DNA of 64,000 nucleotides from Falsiroseomonas oleicola (lineage in GTDB: Bacteria; Pseudomonadota; Alphaproteobacteria; Acetobacterales; Acetobacteraceae), in contig NZ_JAERQM010000003.1 in NCBI RefSeq assembly GCF_019029495.1, forward strand, positions 302,999 through 366,998, written 5' to 3'. The number at the start of each line of letters is the position of its first letter. Position 1 is the first letter of the stretch. Below are positions 38,673 to 49,952 of this stretch, piece by piece. Both the position numbers and the translations under genes were made by a program. Below the pieces are notes generated by a model, which searched no databases, was not told the DNA's origin, and worked only from the letters and a program-made list of their open reading frames with translations.

Positions 38673-39552
38673 GCCGCTTTTCGAACGGCTATGCCTGCTG
38701 GGCGTCGGCCTGATCGGGTCCTCCATCGCCCGCGTCGCCCGGCAGCGCGGCGACCTGGCCCGCACCGTGGTGGCGCATGCCAAGACGCCGGCGACGCTGG
38801 ACCGGGTGCGGGAGCTCGGCATCGCCGATGTGGTCGAGGCTGATGCCGCGAAGGCGGTGCAGGGCGCCGATTGCGTGGTGTTCTGCGTGCCGGTCGGCGC
38901 CAATGCGGAGGTGATGGCCCAGGTCGCGCCGCATCTGAAGCCGGGCGCCATCGTGACCGACGTCGGCTCCACCAAGATGAGCGTGTTTCGCGACCTGGGC
39001 CCGCTGCTGCCGCCGGGGGTGCATCTGGTGCCGGCGCATCCGATGGCCGGGACCGAATTTTCCGGCCCCGATGCCGGCTTTCCCGAGCTGTTCCAGGGCC
39101 GCTACACCATCCTGACCCCCTTGCCGGACACCGACCCGGCGGCCGTGGAGGCGGTGCGGGAGCTGTGGCGCCGCTGCGGCAGCATGATCGAGACCATGGA
39201 CCCGGCGACCCATGACAAGGTGGTGGCCATCGTCAGCCACCTGCCGCATCTGCTGGCCTTCACCATCTGCTCCACCGCCGACGACCTGGCGGAGGAGACG
39301 AAGGAGCAGGTGCTGAAATTCGCCGCCTCCGGCTTCCGGGACTTCACCCGCATCGCGGCCAGCGACCCGACCATGTGGCGCGACGTCTTCCTCAACAACC
39401 GGGAGGCGCTGCTGGAGATGCTGGCCCGCTTCACCGAGGATGCGCAGGCCCTGGGCCGCGCCGTGCGCTGGGGCGAGGCGGGCTTCATCGAGGACCGGAT
39501 CAAGCGCGGCCGGAAGATCCGCAAGGGGCTGATTGACCGCAAGCAGGCGTAG
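38665..39552 (+). CDS. tyrC: Prephenate/arogenate (cyclohexadienyl) dehydrogenase
   Basis: This 295-residue enzyme oxidises prephenate or arogenate on the way to tyrosine. It has an N-terminal Rossmann motif [12 protein letters not shown] at residues 11-22, the family strand [10 protein letters not shown], the catalytic histidine in [12 protein letters not shown], and an all-helical C-terminal dimerisation domain ([18 protein letters not shown]). It lacks a fused chorismate mutase or ACT domain. It is coupled to hisC by an 8-bp overlap, so the aminotransferase could supply its substrate. Confidence 0.94.
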   Translation: MAEPLFERLCLLGVGLIGSSIARVARQRGDLARTVVAHAKTPATLDRVRELGIADVVEADAAKAVQGADCVVFCVPVGANAEVMAQVAPHLKPGAIVTDVGSTKMSVFRDLGPLLPPGVHLVPAHPMAGTEFSGPDAGFPELFQGRYTILTPLPDTDPAAVEAVRELWRRCGSMIETMDPATHDKVVAIVSHLPHLLAFTICSTADDLAEETKEQVLKFAASGFRDFTRIAASDPTMWRDVFLNNREALLEMLARFTEDAQALGRAVRWGEAGFIEDRIKRGRKIRKGLIDRKQA

Positions 39553-39586
39553 CTTTCGGGCGGGGATTGCCCATATCCTTCCGGCC

Positions 39587-40066
39587 ATGTCCTACGACAG
39601 CGACATCCTCCTCTGGTCCGAACAACAGGCCGACCTGCTGCGCCGCATGGCGCGCGGGGAGCGTGTGAATGGCCTGGACTGGGAGAATGTGGCGGAGGAG
39701 ATCGAAAGCGTGGGGCGAAGCGAGCTGCATGCGGTGGAAAGCCAATTGCGGGTCGCGCTGACGCATTTGCTGCTGATTGCCCTGGCACCCTGGCCCGAGC
39801 CGGTGCGCCATTGGCGGGCCGAGGCGACCGCCGCCCTGGCGGAGGCAGCGCGGGGCTATGCGCCGAGCATGGCGCAACGAATCCGGCTTGATCGCGTATG
39901 GCGCGACGCCCTGCGTGTGGCGGAGCGGAAGCTGGAGGGCGAGGCAGTGACCTTCGGTCCGAACCTTGCCGCAATGCCCTTTGCCCTCGCCGAGCTAGTG
40001 GTGGAGGAGCCGGATCTGGATGCGCTCCTGACGCGATTGGGCTCCACCAGCGACAGGCATGACTGA
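39587..40066 (+). CDS. DUF29 domain-containing protein
   Basis: This 159-residue protein is a typical DUF29 member: YDSDILLWSEQQADLLRRM at the start, GLDWENVAEEIESVGRSELHAVESQL in the middle (residues about 27-52) and an all-helical, charged remainder. The function is unknown; the family is abundant in some alphaproteobacteria and cyanobacteria, often in several copies. Its stop overlaps the next gene by 8 bp, so the two are probably made together. GC content is still high, unlike the downstream partner. Confidence 0.9.
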   Translation: MSYDSDILLWSEQQADLLRRMARGERVNGLDWENVAEEIESVGRSELHAVESQLRVALTHLLLIALAPWPEPVRHWRAEATAALAEAARGYAPSMAQRIRLDRVWRDALRVAERKLEGEAVTFGPNLAAMPFALAELVVEEPDLDALLTRLGSTSDRHD

Positions 40067-40697
40067 ACTCGAGCAGTTCGATTCCCTCGTGAGGCGCGTA
40101 GGACACCAGACGAGAATTGCTATCGCGCTGTGGGAAGCGGTACGTCCTGCCGCGCGAGATACGAGCATTTTCAGCCGCTTCAACGACACAGAAGCCAATA
40201 ATACTGTCTTTGCGCTGTTACAGGGTTCCATCTGGCAGGTGGCGCTGATCACCTGTCGTGTCTGGGATACTGATAAGAAGTCGGCATCCTTGCCCGAAAT
40301 AAGCCGGCTGCTCCGCAAAGACGGCGGGTCGTTGGCCGATCAGATCGCCAATCGGACGGCAAACCGTTGGCGTGCCTCGGAGCGTCGTTGGGCCGAAGAG
40401 CAGGAGGCGGACATTGCGCGGCACCCGGTGCTTGCAGAGATGTTTCGGGCCAGCATGGTGCAAGCAGATGCGTATGAAATCAAACGCCGAAAAGATATTC
40501 TAGAGTGGGGTAAAACATTTGAGCGACAAAAAGCCAATCTCATAAAATCAAACCTAAACAATTTGTGGAAATTTAGAATTAAACGTCTTGCGCACTTCGA
40601 TTTACGCCAAGGTATAGATATCGACGTTGCGGAGGCAGCTGATCTCCGGGATTTGTTCTGTGTCTTGGTGCCGCAAATCGATTTTCTCAGAAAATAG
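40059..40697 (+). CDS. Putative HEPN/AbiU2-like protein, AT-richer and probably acquired
   Basis: This 212-residue protein has no match I can name with certainty. Its pattern resembles AbiU2 abortive-infection proteins of the HEPN superfamily: an all-alpha profile, WQVALITCRVWDTDKKSASLPEISRLL in the first half, and FRIKRLAHFDL near residues 176-186, where R-x5-H fits the HEPN ribonuclease motif Rx4-6H. Base composition falls sharply in the second half (40480-40680 is AT-rich), very unlike neighbours, which implies horizontal transfer. It overlaps the DUF29 gene by 8 bp. A role as an RNA-cleaving toxin or defence protein is inferred, not shown. Confidence 0.6.
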   Translation: MTELEQFDSLVRRVGHQTRIAIALWEAVRPAARDTSIFSRFNDTEANNTVFALLQGSIWQVALITCRVWDTDKKSASLPEISRLLRKDGGSLADQIANRTANRWRASERRWAEEQEADIARHPVLAEMFRASMVQADAYEIKRRKDILEWGKTFERQKANLIKSNLNNLWKFRIKRLAHFDLRQGIDIDVAEAADLRDLFCVLVPQIDFLRK

Positions 40698-40738
40698 AAC
40701 GGCTGGTGCTGGATGGTGCGGTATCCTACCGAGAGGAG

Positions 40739-40752
40739 CGCCTTATAAGGCG
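40739..40752. repeat. Perfect 14-bp palindrome after the HEPN-like gene
   Basis: CGCCTTATAAGGCG is a perfect palindrome 42 bp beyond the HEPN-like stop and 65 bp before the end of the convergent MFS gene. It has no loop and no T-run, so it is more like a protein-binding site or an element boundary than a classic terminator. Confidence 0.45.
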
Positions 40753-40816
40753 TCGCTATGCTCGCGCATTCTGGGATGTACCAACACCGACGACGCGATG
40801 CACAAATGACTGAGCA

Positions 40817-42010
40817 TCACCGCCTGAGCACCAACCCCGCCGCCAGCGCCTGAAGCACCAGGGTTACCCCCAGCGCGGCCTCCGTTCCCGCCACCTCCCG
40901 GAACAGGCCGAAGGCGCCCGGGGCCAGGGCGTAGAAGGCCTGGTTGATCGCCTGGAGCAAGGCCACCACCCGGCCGACTTCCGCGGCGGGGAATTCCGCC
41001 TGGGCGATCAGCGGCGGCAGCGACAGCAGGTTGCCCACCCCAAGCCCGAACAGGGCGCAGCCCAGCAGCAGCAGCAGCGCCGATTCGCCGGCGCAGGCCA
41101 GTGCCAGGCTGCCCGCCATCTGGACCAGGAAGGTGGCGCAGGCCGCCCAGCGGCGGCGGGGGCCATCGGGCAGCACCCAGCCGGTCAGGGTGCGGCCGAG
41201 CAAGGCGAAGACCGTCACCATCGCCATGGCCAGCCCCGCGCCACGCACCCCGAGTGCGGGCAGCAGCAGCGAGACCAGATGCGTCACCAGCCCCATCTGC
41301 GCGAACAGCCCGATGGCGAAGGCCACGGACAGGCCACGGAAGAGCGGGTCGCGCAGCAGGGTGCGCCGGTCGCGGGCGGGGCGGGGCTCGGCCGTCGCTG
41401 GCGGTGCGGCCAGCCCATCCGCGTGCTGGCCATAGGCGGCCGGCGACCGCGCCAGCACGCCCCCCGCCAGGGGCCACACCACGGCCAGCAGCAGCGCCGC
41501 CACAATGGCGGTGGCCGTGCCAAAACCCCAACCGGCGATCAGCCAGGCCCAGAGCGGCGTCATCAGGATGCCGCCGACGCTGGCGCCGTTATAGGCCATG
41601 GCCAGCGCCTTCGGCCGCTGCCGGTCGAACCAGGGGGAGAGCATGGCATTGATCGCCGCCCCGCTGGTCAGCGCCCAACCCACGCCGGTGAGGCTTGCCG
41701 CGGCAAAGGCCAGGGCCGGAACATGACAAAACCCCCATGTCAGCAGGCCGGCGGCCGAGGCCAGCAGGCCAAGCCGCGTCACCGCGGCAATGCCGAGGCG
41801 CCGGTGCCAATCCGGCAATTGCGCGACCAGGGCGGCGGAGACCAGGAAATGCCATGTGATGGCGGCGGAGAGCAGCCCGACCGGCCAGCCGCGCGACTCT
41901 GCCAAGGTGGCGATATAAATTCCAGGCCCGTAGAAGCCGATACCCCAGGCGAAGACGGCCAGCACAAAGGCCCCCGTCACCGCCCGCCACCCCTGGAAAG
42001 CCACCTGCAT
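40817..42010 (-). CDS. MFS transporter
   Basis: This 397-residue inner-membrane protein has about twelve hydrophobic helices with a cytoplasmic loop between helices 6 and 7 (around PAAYGQHADGLAAPPATAEPRPARDRR). The N-terminal half carries FAWGIGFYGPGIYIATLAESRGWPVGLLSAAITWHF, typical of monocarboxylate/oxalate-formate-like MFS carriers. The substrate is unknown. The ATG MQVAFQGW places the first helix correctly; an upstream ATG adds 28 residues. It is divergent from the atp operon. Confidence 0.87.
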   Translation of the reverse strand: MQVAFQGWRAVTGAFVLAVFAWGIGFYGPGIYIATLAESRGWPVGLLSAAITWHFLVSAALVAQLPDWHRRLGIAAVTRLGLLASAAGLLTWGFCHVPALAFAAASLTGVGWALTSGAAINAMLSPWFDRQRPKALAMAYNGASVGGILMTPLWAWLIAGWGFGTATAIVAALLLAVVWPLAGGVLARSPAAYGQHADGLAAPPATAEPRPARDRRTLLRDPLFRGLSVAFAIGLFAQMGLVTHLVSLLLPALGVRGAGLAMAMVTVFALLGRTLTGWVLPDGPRRRWAACATFLVQMAGSLALACAGESALLLLLGCALFGLGVGNLLSLPPLIAQAEFPAAEVGRVVALLQAINQAFYALAPGAFGLFREVAGTEAALGVTLVLQALAAGLVLRR

Positions 42011-42199
42011 CCGCCGATCCTGGCCCCGCTTTCGGCTGCTGGGAACCGCCCCTGCCCGCCGTCCCGCCGCAGGAGATGTGTTGCCGCAACGCAATACGCA
42101 TGCTAAGGCGCCGCGGCCGCATAAAGGGGGTGGTCACCTCTGCCCTCCGGACGCGCGAGCCACTATTCAGCTCCGCCCAGTGACAGGACCGGGATCCCC

Positions 42200-42805
42200 T
42201 TGGCCTCCGAAGCGACACAGGTAACCTCGGCCTCCATCCAGGCCCCGAACCCCACCGGGCTGTCGGAGCGCTATGCGCTTGCGCTGCTCGGCATTGTCGA
42301 TGATCTGCGCGCGACGGAGCCCGGCGCTGCCGACCGTATCGCGCAGGACCTCGACACCTTGTTCCGCCTTTGGCAGGACGATGCCGGCTTCCGGTCCTTC
42401 GTGGCCGATCCCCGGTATGACTCCACGGAGCAGAAGCGCGCGATCTTCGCGGTGCTGGAACGCGCCGGCATCGGCACGGAAGTCCGCAACCTGCTCGGCG
42501 TGATGATCGTCAACCGGCGTCTCGCGACGTTGCCGGAGGTCGCGGCCAGCTTCGGCGCCCTGCTCTCGGCGCGTCGTGGCCAGCAGATCGCCACCGTCTC
42601 CACCGCCCATGGCCTCAACGACACGCAGCGCGCCCAGATCGTCGCGCGGCTGACGGAGGCCGGCTATTCGGGCGTGCAGCTCAAGGAAAACGTGGACCCG
42701 ACCTTGCTCGGTGGTCTCGTGGTCCGGATCGGCTCGCGCCTCTATGACAATTCGCTCAAGTCCAAGCTGCAGCGCTTGCAGTACGCCATGAAGGGGGCCG
42801 CCTGA
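42200..42805 (+). CDS. atpH: AtpH, F1Fo ATP synthase delta subunit
   Basis: The delta subunit links the F1 head to the peripheral stalk. The 201-residue protein has the N-terminal helical domain ([16 protein letters not shown]) and the C-terminal signature [23 protein letters not shown]. The frame starts with TTG, giving [10 protein letters not shown]; no ATG or GTG lies before the conserved domain. It opens the F1 operon atpH-atpA-atpG-atpD-atpC. Fo genes are not adjacent, the usual alphaproteobacterial arrangement. Its stop overlaps the atpA start by 1 bp. Confidence 0.95.
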   Translation: MASEATQVTSASIQAPNPTGLSERYALALLGIVDDLRATEPGAADRIAQDLDTLFRLWQDDAGFRSFVADPRYDSTEQKRAIFAVLERAGIGTEVRNLLGVMIVNRRLATLPEVAASFGALLSARRGQQIATVSTAHGLNDTQRAQIVARLTEAGYSGVQLKENVDPTLLGGLVVRIGSRLYDNSLKSKLQRLQYAMKGAA

Positions 42806-44343
42806 TGGAGATCCGTCCAGCCGAAATCTCGGAGATCCTGAAGGCTCAGATCTCCAGCTTCGACGCCGAGGCGAATGTCGCCGAGGTCGGCACCGTGCTG
42901 ACCGTCGGCGACGGCATTGCCCGCGTCTTCGGCCTGCAGAATGTCATGGCCGGTGAGCTCGTCGAGTTCCCGGGCGCCGGCATCAAGGGCATGGCGCTGA
43001 ACCTCGAGACCGACAATGTCGGCGTCGTGATCTTCGGCGACGACCGCGGCGTGAAGGAAGGCGACACCGTCTCCCGCACCGGCGAGATCGTGGACGTCGG
43101 CGTCGGCAAGGGTTTTCTCGGCCGCGTCGTCGACGCGCTGGGCAATCCCATCGATGGCAAGGGCCCGATCGCCATCGAGAAGCGCATGCGCGTCGAGGTG
43201 AAGGCCCCGGGCATTATCCCCCGCAAGTCCGTGCATGAGCCGATGCAGACCGGCATCAAGGCGATCGACGCCCTGATCCCGATCGGCCGCGGCCAGCGCG
43301 AGCTCATCATCGGTGACCGCCAGACCGGCAAGACCGCCGTCATCCTGGACACCATCATCAACCAGAAGGTGGCGAACGACGCCGCCGGGGCTGATGACAG
43401 CAAGAAGCTGTTCTGCATCTACGTCGCCATCGGCCAGAAGCGCTCCACCGTCGCGCAGCTGGTGAAGACGCTGGAAGAGAACGGCGCGATGGAATATTCC
43501 ATCATCGTCGCCGCCACGGCCTCCGACCCTGCCCCGATGCAGTTCCTGGCCCCCTATACCGGCTGCACGCTGGGCGAGTACTTCCGCGACAACGCCATGC
43601 ATGCGGTCATCTTCTACGATGACCTGTCGAAGCAGGCCGTCGCCTATCGCCAGATGTCGCTGCTGCTGCGCCGTCCGCCGGGCCGCGAGGCCTATCCGGG
43701 CGACGTGTTCTACCTGCATAGCCGCCTGCTTGAGCGCGCGGCCAAGATGAACGACGACTTCGGCGCCGGTTCGCTGACCGCGCTGCCGGTCATCGAGACG
43801 CAGGCCGGCGACGTCTCCGCGTACATCCCGACCAACGTGATCTCGATCACGGACGGGCAGATCTTCCTGGAGACGGAACTGTTCTTCAAGGGCATCCGCC
43901 CCGCCGTGAACGTCGGCCTCAGCGTCTCCCGCGTCGGGTCTTCCGCGCAGATCAAGGCGATGAAGCAGGTGGCCGGCAAGATCAAGCTGGACCTGGCGCA
44001 GTATCGCGAGATGGCGGCTTTCGCGCAGTTCGCCTCGGACCTCGATGCCACGACGCAGGCCCTGCTGGCCCGCGGCGCGCGGCTGACCGAGCTGCTGAAG
44101 CAGCCGCAGTACAAGCCGGTTCCGGTCGAGGAGCAGGTGGCGGCGATCTTCGCCGGCACCCGCGGCTACCTGGACAAGGTTCCGCTGAACAAGGTCGGCG
44201 AATTCGAGCGGCAGCTGCTGTCGGGCCTGAAGGCGCAGTCCCCCGAGATCCTCATCGCGATCCGCACCGACCGCGAGATCAAGAAGGAAACCGAGGCCAA
44301 GCTGATCGCCTTCCTCGACAGCTTCGCCAAGTCCTTCGGCTGA
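42805..44343 (+). CDS. atpA: AtpA, F1 ATP synthase alpha subunit
   Basis: The alpha subunit carries the non-catalytic nucleotide sites of F1. The 512-residue protein has the P-loop GDRQTGKT at 170-177, the PAMQF-adjacent Walker B region ([20 protein letters not shown]) and the arginine finger region [25 protein letters not shown]. The length is standard. It overlaps atpH by one base (TGATG) and is followed after 11 bp by atpG. Confidence 0.98.
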   Translation: MEIRPAEISEILKAQISSFDAEANVAEVGTVLTVGDGIARVFGLQNVMAGELVEFPGAGIKGMALNLETDNVGVVIFGDDRGVKEGDTVSRTGEIVDVGVGKGFLGRVVDALGNPIDGKGPIAIEKRMRVEVKAPGIIPRKSVHEPMQTGIKAIDALIPIGRGQRELIIGDRQTGKTAVILDTIINQKVANDAAGADDSKKLFCIYVAIGQKRSTVAQLVKTLEENGAMEYSIIVAATASDPAPMQFLAPYTGCTLGEYFRDNAMHAVIFYDDLSKQAVAYRQMSLLLRRPPGREAYPGDVFYLHSRLLERAAKMNDDFGAGSLTALPVIETQAGDVSAYIPTNVISITDGQIFLETELFFKGIRPAVNVGLSVSRVGSSAQIKAMKQVAGKIKLDLAQYREMAAFAQFASDLDATTQALLARGARLTELLKQPQYKPVPVEEQVAAIFAGTRGYLDKVPLNKVGEFERQLLSGLKAQSPEILIAIRTDREIKKETEAKLIAFLDSFAKSFG

Positions 44344-44354
44344 GATAGAGCGCC

Positions 44355-46703
<2,349 letters not shown>

Positions 46704-46733
46704 CGGCTGATTTCCTGCCCTCAGGCGCCGGGC

Positions 46734-46808
46734 GGCCGCATCCGCGGCCTTGGCTCGCCGCATGAGCGGCGGGCCGCATTCGCGGCCTCGGCCCGCTTTG
46801 GCGGGCCG
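46734..46808 (+). repeat. Direct repeats and hairpin in the atpD-atpC intergenic region
   Basis: GGCCGCATCCGCGGCCTTGGC (46734-46754) recurs as GGCCGCATTCGCGGCCTCGGC (46772-46792) with two changes. An 8-bp stem CGGCCCGC/GCGGGCCG with loop TTTG follows (46789-46808), then GCCTTTGTT. Together with the hairpin at the atpD stop, this 144-bp gap is highly structured, in contrast with the tight overlaps elsewhere in the operon. Confidence 0.6.
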
Positions 46809-46836
46809 CCTTTGTTGGATTTGATGGGGTAGCGCC

Positions 46837-47247
46837 ATGGCCACCTTCCAGCTCGAACTCGTCTCCCCCGAAAAGCTGCTGCTCAGCCGCGCGGTGGAGA
46901 TGGCTGTGCTGCCCGCCACCGAGGGTGAGATGGGCGTGCTGCCCGGCCATGCGCCGATGATCGTCACGCTCCGCGGCGGCGTCATTGCCGTGACCGAGGG
47001 TGGGCAGGTCACCGAGCGCCTGTTCATCGCCGGCGGCTTCGCCGAGGTGACGCCGGAGCGCTGCACCGTGCTGGCCGACGAAGCCACGCCGGTCGCCCAG
47101 CTCTCCAAGGCCGCCGCCGAGACCCGGGTGCGGGAAGCCGAGGCCGCCTATACCGCCGCCGCCATGGACACGCCGGAAAAGCGCGAAGCCAGCATGGACC
47201 GCCTGCTGACCGCTCGCGCCATGGTGCTGGCCGCCGAAGCCGCGTGA
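46837..47247 (+). CDS. atpC: AtpC, F1 ATP synthase epsilon subunit
   Basis: The epsilon subunit regulates rotation and couples F1 to the c-ring. The 136-residue protein has the beta-sandwich domain with FQLELVSPEKLLLSRAVEMAVLPATEGEMGVLPGHAPMI, then a short C-terminal helical hairpin (AETRVREAEAAYTAAAMDTPEKREASMDRLL). The length is normal. It lies 144 bp after atpD, the largest gap in the operon. Confidence 0.96.
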   Translation: MATFQLELVSPEKLLLSRAVEMAVLPATEGEMGVLPGHAPMIVTLRGGVIAVTEGGQVTERLFIAGGFAEVTPERCTVLADEATPVAQLSKAAAETRVREAEAAYTAAAMDTPEKREASMDRLLTARAMVLAAEAA

Positions 47248-47357
47248 TCACCGCCGCCGCTTGAAATCGGCCGCTCACCGCAGAACATTACCTCCACCCG
47301 GCGTCGCGCCGGGCAGCCGCGTTTGCGGATCGGACGCGCGGCCGGACGGGAGCGAGG

Positions 47358-48215
47358 ATGAAGCACTGGCGTATCGAGGAGGTGAGTTGGGACCGGTTTG
47401 ACCCCAGCCGCCTCGACCCCGAGATCATCCCGCTGGTCAAGGCCGCGGCGATGGTCGAGCGCAATGGTGACGACTACGCGCTGTATCTCCAATCCGTCTT
47501 CCATGACGACCCGGACTTCCACCAGGCCGCCGCCCATTGGGCGGAGGAGGAGGTGCAGCATGGCGATGCGCTGGGCAAATGGGCCATGCTGGCCGATCCG
47601 TCCTGGGACTTCGAAAAGGCCTTCGCCCGCTATCGGGACGGCTACAAGATCGACGTCAAGGCCGATGCCTCCATCCGCGGGTCCCGCACCGGGGAGCTGA
47701 TCGCGCGCTGCATGGTGGAGACCGGCACCAGCAGCTACTACACCGCGCTCGGCGAGGCGACCGAGGAGCCGGTGCTGAAGGAGGTCTGCCGCCTGATCGC
47801 GGCCGACGAATACCGCCACTTCAAGCTCTTCTACGACCATATGAAGCGCTATCTGGGGCGGGAGAAGCTGTCCTTTCTCCAGCGCCTGCGGGTGGCCGCC
47901 GGCCGCATCGGTGAGAGCGAGGACGACGAACTCGCCTTCGCCTTCCATTGCGGCAATGAGGCGCTGGGCATCCCCTACGACCATGACCGTTGCATCGCTG
48001 GCTATATGGGCCGGGCGATGGCCTACTATCGCTTCCGGCATATCGAGCGGGGCATGGGCATGGTTTTCAAGTCGGTCGGGCTGCAGCCGCGCGGGCGGAT
48101 GTCGGCACTCGCGGCGCGCGGCGCCTGGAAGCTGCTGTCCTGGCGGCGCAGTCGCTACAAGGCGGCGCTCGCCCGTCCGCCCGCCGCGCCGGCCGCCGCC
48201 CCCGTGGCGGCCTGA
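47358..48215 (+). CDS. Ferritin-like di-iron protein
   Basis: This 285-residue helical protein has a ferritin-like/acyl-ACP desaturase-like di-iron site: E34 in MVERNGDDY, E65 and H68 in EEEVQH, E121 in METGTSSYY, and E151 and H154 in DEYRH. The paired ExxH motifs are the reliable evidence. The C-terminal 30 residues are arginine- and then alanine/proline-rich and probably flexible. Function is unknown; oxygenase, desaturase or iron-handling roles are possible. It follows atpC by 110 bp and is immediately followed by the xylanase gene. Confidence 0.85.
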   Translation: MKHWRIEEVSWDRFDPSRLDPEIIPLVKAAAMVERNGDDYALYLQSVFHDDPDFHQAAAHWAEEEVQHGDALGKWAMLADPSWDFEKAFARYRDGYKIDVKADASIRGSRTGELIARCMVETGTSSYYTALGEATEEPVLKEVCRLIAADEYRHFKLFYDHMKRYLGREKLSFLQRLRVAAGRIGESEDDELAFAFHCGNEALGIPYDHDRCIAGYMGRAMAYYRFRHIERGMGMVFKSVGLQPRGRMSALAARGAWKLLSWRRSRYKAALARPPAAPAAAPVAA

Positions 48216-48217
48216 GC

Positions 48218-49372
48218 TTGCGCCTGCCCCGTCGGGCGGCGCTGCCGCTGCTGCTGGCATCCCTGGGCGCACGCGCCGCCCAGGGCCAGAATGCCGCCCC
48301 ACCGAGCTTCACGCCGGCCAGCGCGCCGGACCTGCCGCTGGCGGAGATCGCGCAGGGCCGGGGCTTCACCTATGGCTGCGCCGTCACCGCAAGGCTGTTG
48401 GCCGAGGAGCCGGAGCTCGCGGCACTTGTGGCGCGCGAGGCAGGACTGATCGTCCCGGAATACGAGGCCAAGTTCGCCGCCCTTCAGCCGGAGGAAGGCC
48501 GCTTCGACACGGAACCGCTGGATGCGCTGCTGCGCTGGGCGCAACACTTCCGAAAGTCCGTCCGGGGCCATGCCCTGGTCTGGCACAATGCCATGCCGGA
48601 CTGGCTGCCCATCGCCCTGGCGGAAGGCCGCAGCCGCGCCCAGGGGGTGATGGAGGCGCATTTCGACCGCGTGCTGTCCCATACGCGCGACCGCATCCGC
48701 GACTGGGACGTGGTGAACGAGCCGATCGCCAATCCCCCCGGCAGCGACGTGCCCGAACCTGCCGGCAACAGCGGCGACCTGCGCGACACGCCCTGGCTGC
48801 GGGCGCTGGGGCCGGACTACATCGCCATCGCCTTCCGTGCCGCCCGCCAGCGCGACGCCACGCTGCGCCTGACCCTGAACGACTATGGCGTGGAGGCGGA
48901 CAGCCCGCCGGCCGAGGAAAAGCGCCGCCGCCTGCTGCGCCTGCTGCGTGACCTGCGCGCCCGCAACGTGCCGCTCGATGCCGTTGGTATCCAGGCGCAT
49001 CTTCAGATGCGGGAGGCCTTCAACCCCGCCATCTTTATCGCCTTCGTGCGGGACATCCGGGCGCTCGGCCTCCAGGTGCTCATCACCGAGCTGGATGTGC
49101 GGGAGGTGAGGCCGCCGGTCGGCGACTTTCCGGCCCGCGATGCCGCCGTGGCCCTGCGCGTCCATGCCTTCGCCAGCGCCGCCTTCGAGGGTGGCGCGCG
49201 CACCCTGCTGACCTGGGGCATCAGCGACCGCTGGTCCTGGCTGTTCAACGACCAGGCGGTGGCCCTGGGCCCGGGCGACGTCCATCGCGGCCTTCCCTTC
49301 GACTGGGAGCTGAACCGCAAGCAGATGTGGCGCGCTTTGGCGCGCGCCTTTCTGGGGCAGGGCGTGGGCTGA
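48218..49372 (+). CDS. Glycoside hydrolase family 10 endo-1,4-beta-xylanase-like protein
   Basis: This secreted enzyme has the GH10 barrel with acid/base E168 in DWDVVNEPI and nucleophile E291 in LITELDVRE, plus the WHNAMPDW loop near 122-129. The N-terminus MRLPRRAALPLLLASLGARAAQG is a signal peptide with an RR pair. No carbohydrate-binding module is present. The start is TTG, 2 bp after the upstream gene's stop; no ATG/GTG is available before the signal. Xylan is the expected substrate, but the single isolated gene suggests a broader or surface-polysaccharide role. Confidence 0.9.
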   Translation: MRLPRRAALPLLLASLGARAAQGQNAAPPSFTPASAPDLPLAEIAQGRGFTYGCAVTARLLAEEPELAALVAREAGLIVPEYEAKFAALQPEEGRFDTEPLDALLRWAQHFRKSVRGHALVWHNAMPDWLPIALAEGRSRAQGVMEAHFDRVLSHTRDRIRDWDVVNEPIANPPGSDVPEPAGNSGDLRDTPWLRALGPDYIAIAFRAARQRDATLRLTLNDYGVEADSPPAEEKRRRLLRLLRDLRARNVPLDAVGIQAHLQMREAFNPAIFIAFVRDIRALGLQVLITELDVREVRPPVGDFPARDAAVALRVHAFASAAFEGGARTLLTWGISDRWSWLFNDQAVALGPGDVHRGLPFDWELNRKQMWRALARAFLGQGVG

Positions 49373-49375
49373 GCC

Positions 49376-49861
49376 TCAGGGGGCGGCGAAGCGGCCGAAT
49401 TCCCGCACCAGCTCCTCATAGATCGCGCGCTTGAAGTTCACGGCCAGGCCCGGCAGTTCCTCGATCCGCGCCCAGCGCCAGGCGTCGAATTCCGGATGCG
49501 GGTCGGCATCCAGGCGGATGTCCGAATCCTGGCCGGTGAAGCGCAGGGCGAACCATCTCTGACGCTGGCCGCGATATTTCCGGGCCATGCGCATGGCCTG
49601 CAATTCGGGCGGGAAGTCGTAGCTCAGCCATTCGGGATGTTCGGCGATGATCTCGGCACGGTCGGTGCCGATCTCCTCCGCCAGTTCGCGCAGCACCGCG
49701 ATGCGCAGATCCTCGCCGGCATCCACGCCGCCCTGTGGCAATTGCCAGCCGCCGGCGGCGCCCTCCGCATTCGGCATGTCGGCGCGACGGGCCACCAGCA
49801 CCAGGCCGGCGGCGTTGAACAGGACGGCGCCGACATTGGCGCGATAGGGCAGCAGGGTCAT
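49376..49861 (-). CDS. rppH: RppH, RNA pyrophosphohydrolase (Nudix)
   Basis: RppH removes pyrophosphate from the 5' end of mRNAs and opens them to RNase E decay. The Nudix box occupies residues 44-65, with all signature Glu and Gly residues (ELAEEIG). LPYRANVGAVLFN at the start and the PQGGVD segment are RppH hallmarks, and PPELQAMRMARKYRGQRQRWF is family-typical. The ATG chosen gives 161 residues; a start 75 bp further upstream is possible. It ends the minus-strand series envC-ctpA-yibQ-rppH. Confidence 0.94.
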   Translation of the reverse strand: MTLLPYRANVGAVLFNAAGLVLVARRADMPNAEGAAGGWQLPQGGVDAGEDLRIAVLRELAEEIGTDRAEIIAEHPEWLSYDFPPELQAMRMARKYRGQRQRWFALRFTGQDSDIRLDADPHPEFDAWRWARIEELPGLAVNFKRAIYEELVREFGRFAAP

Positions 49862-49952
49862 GCCGGCCTTGTAACCGCCGCGTGGGAGGCCGGCGAGAAG
49901 CTGGATCGCGGGATTCAGACTTTTCGGCGATTCCACCTCAAGTCAGCCCGCT

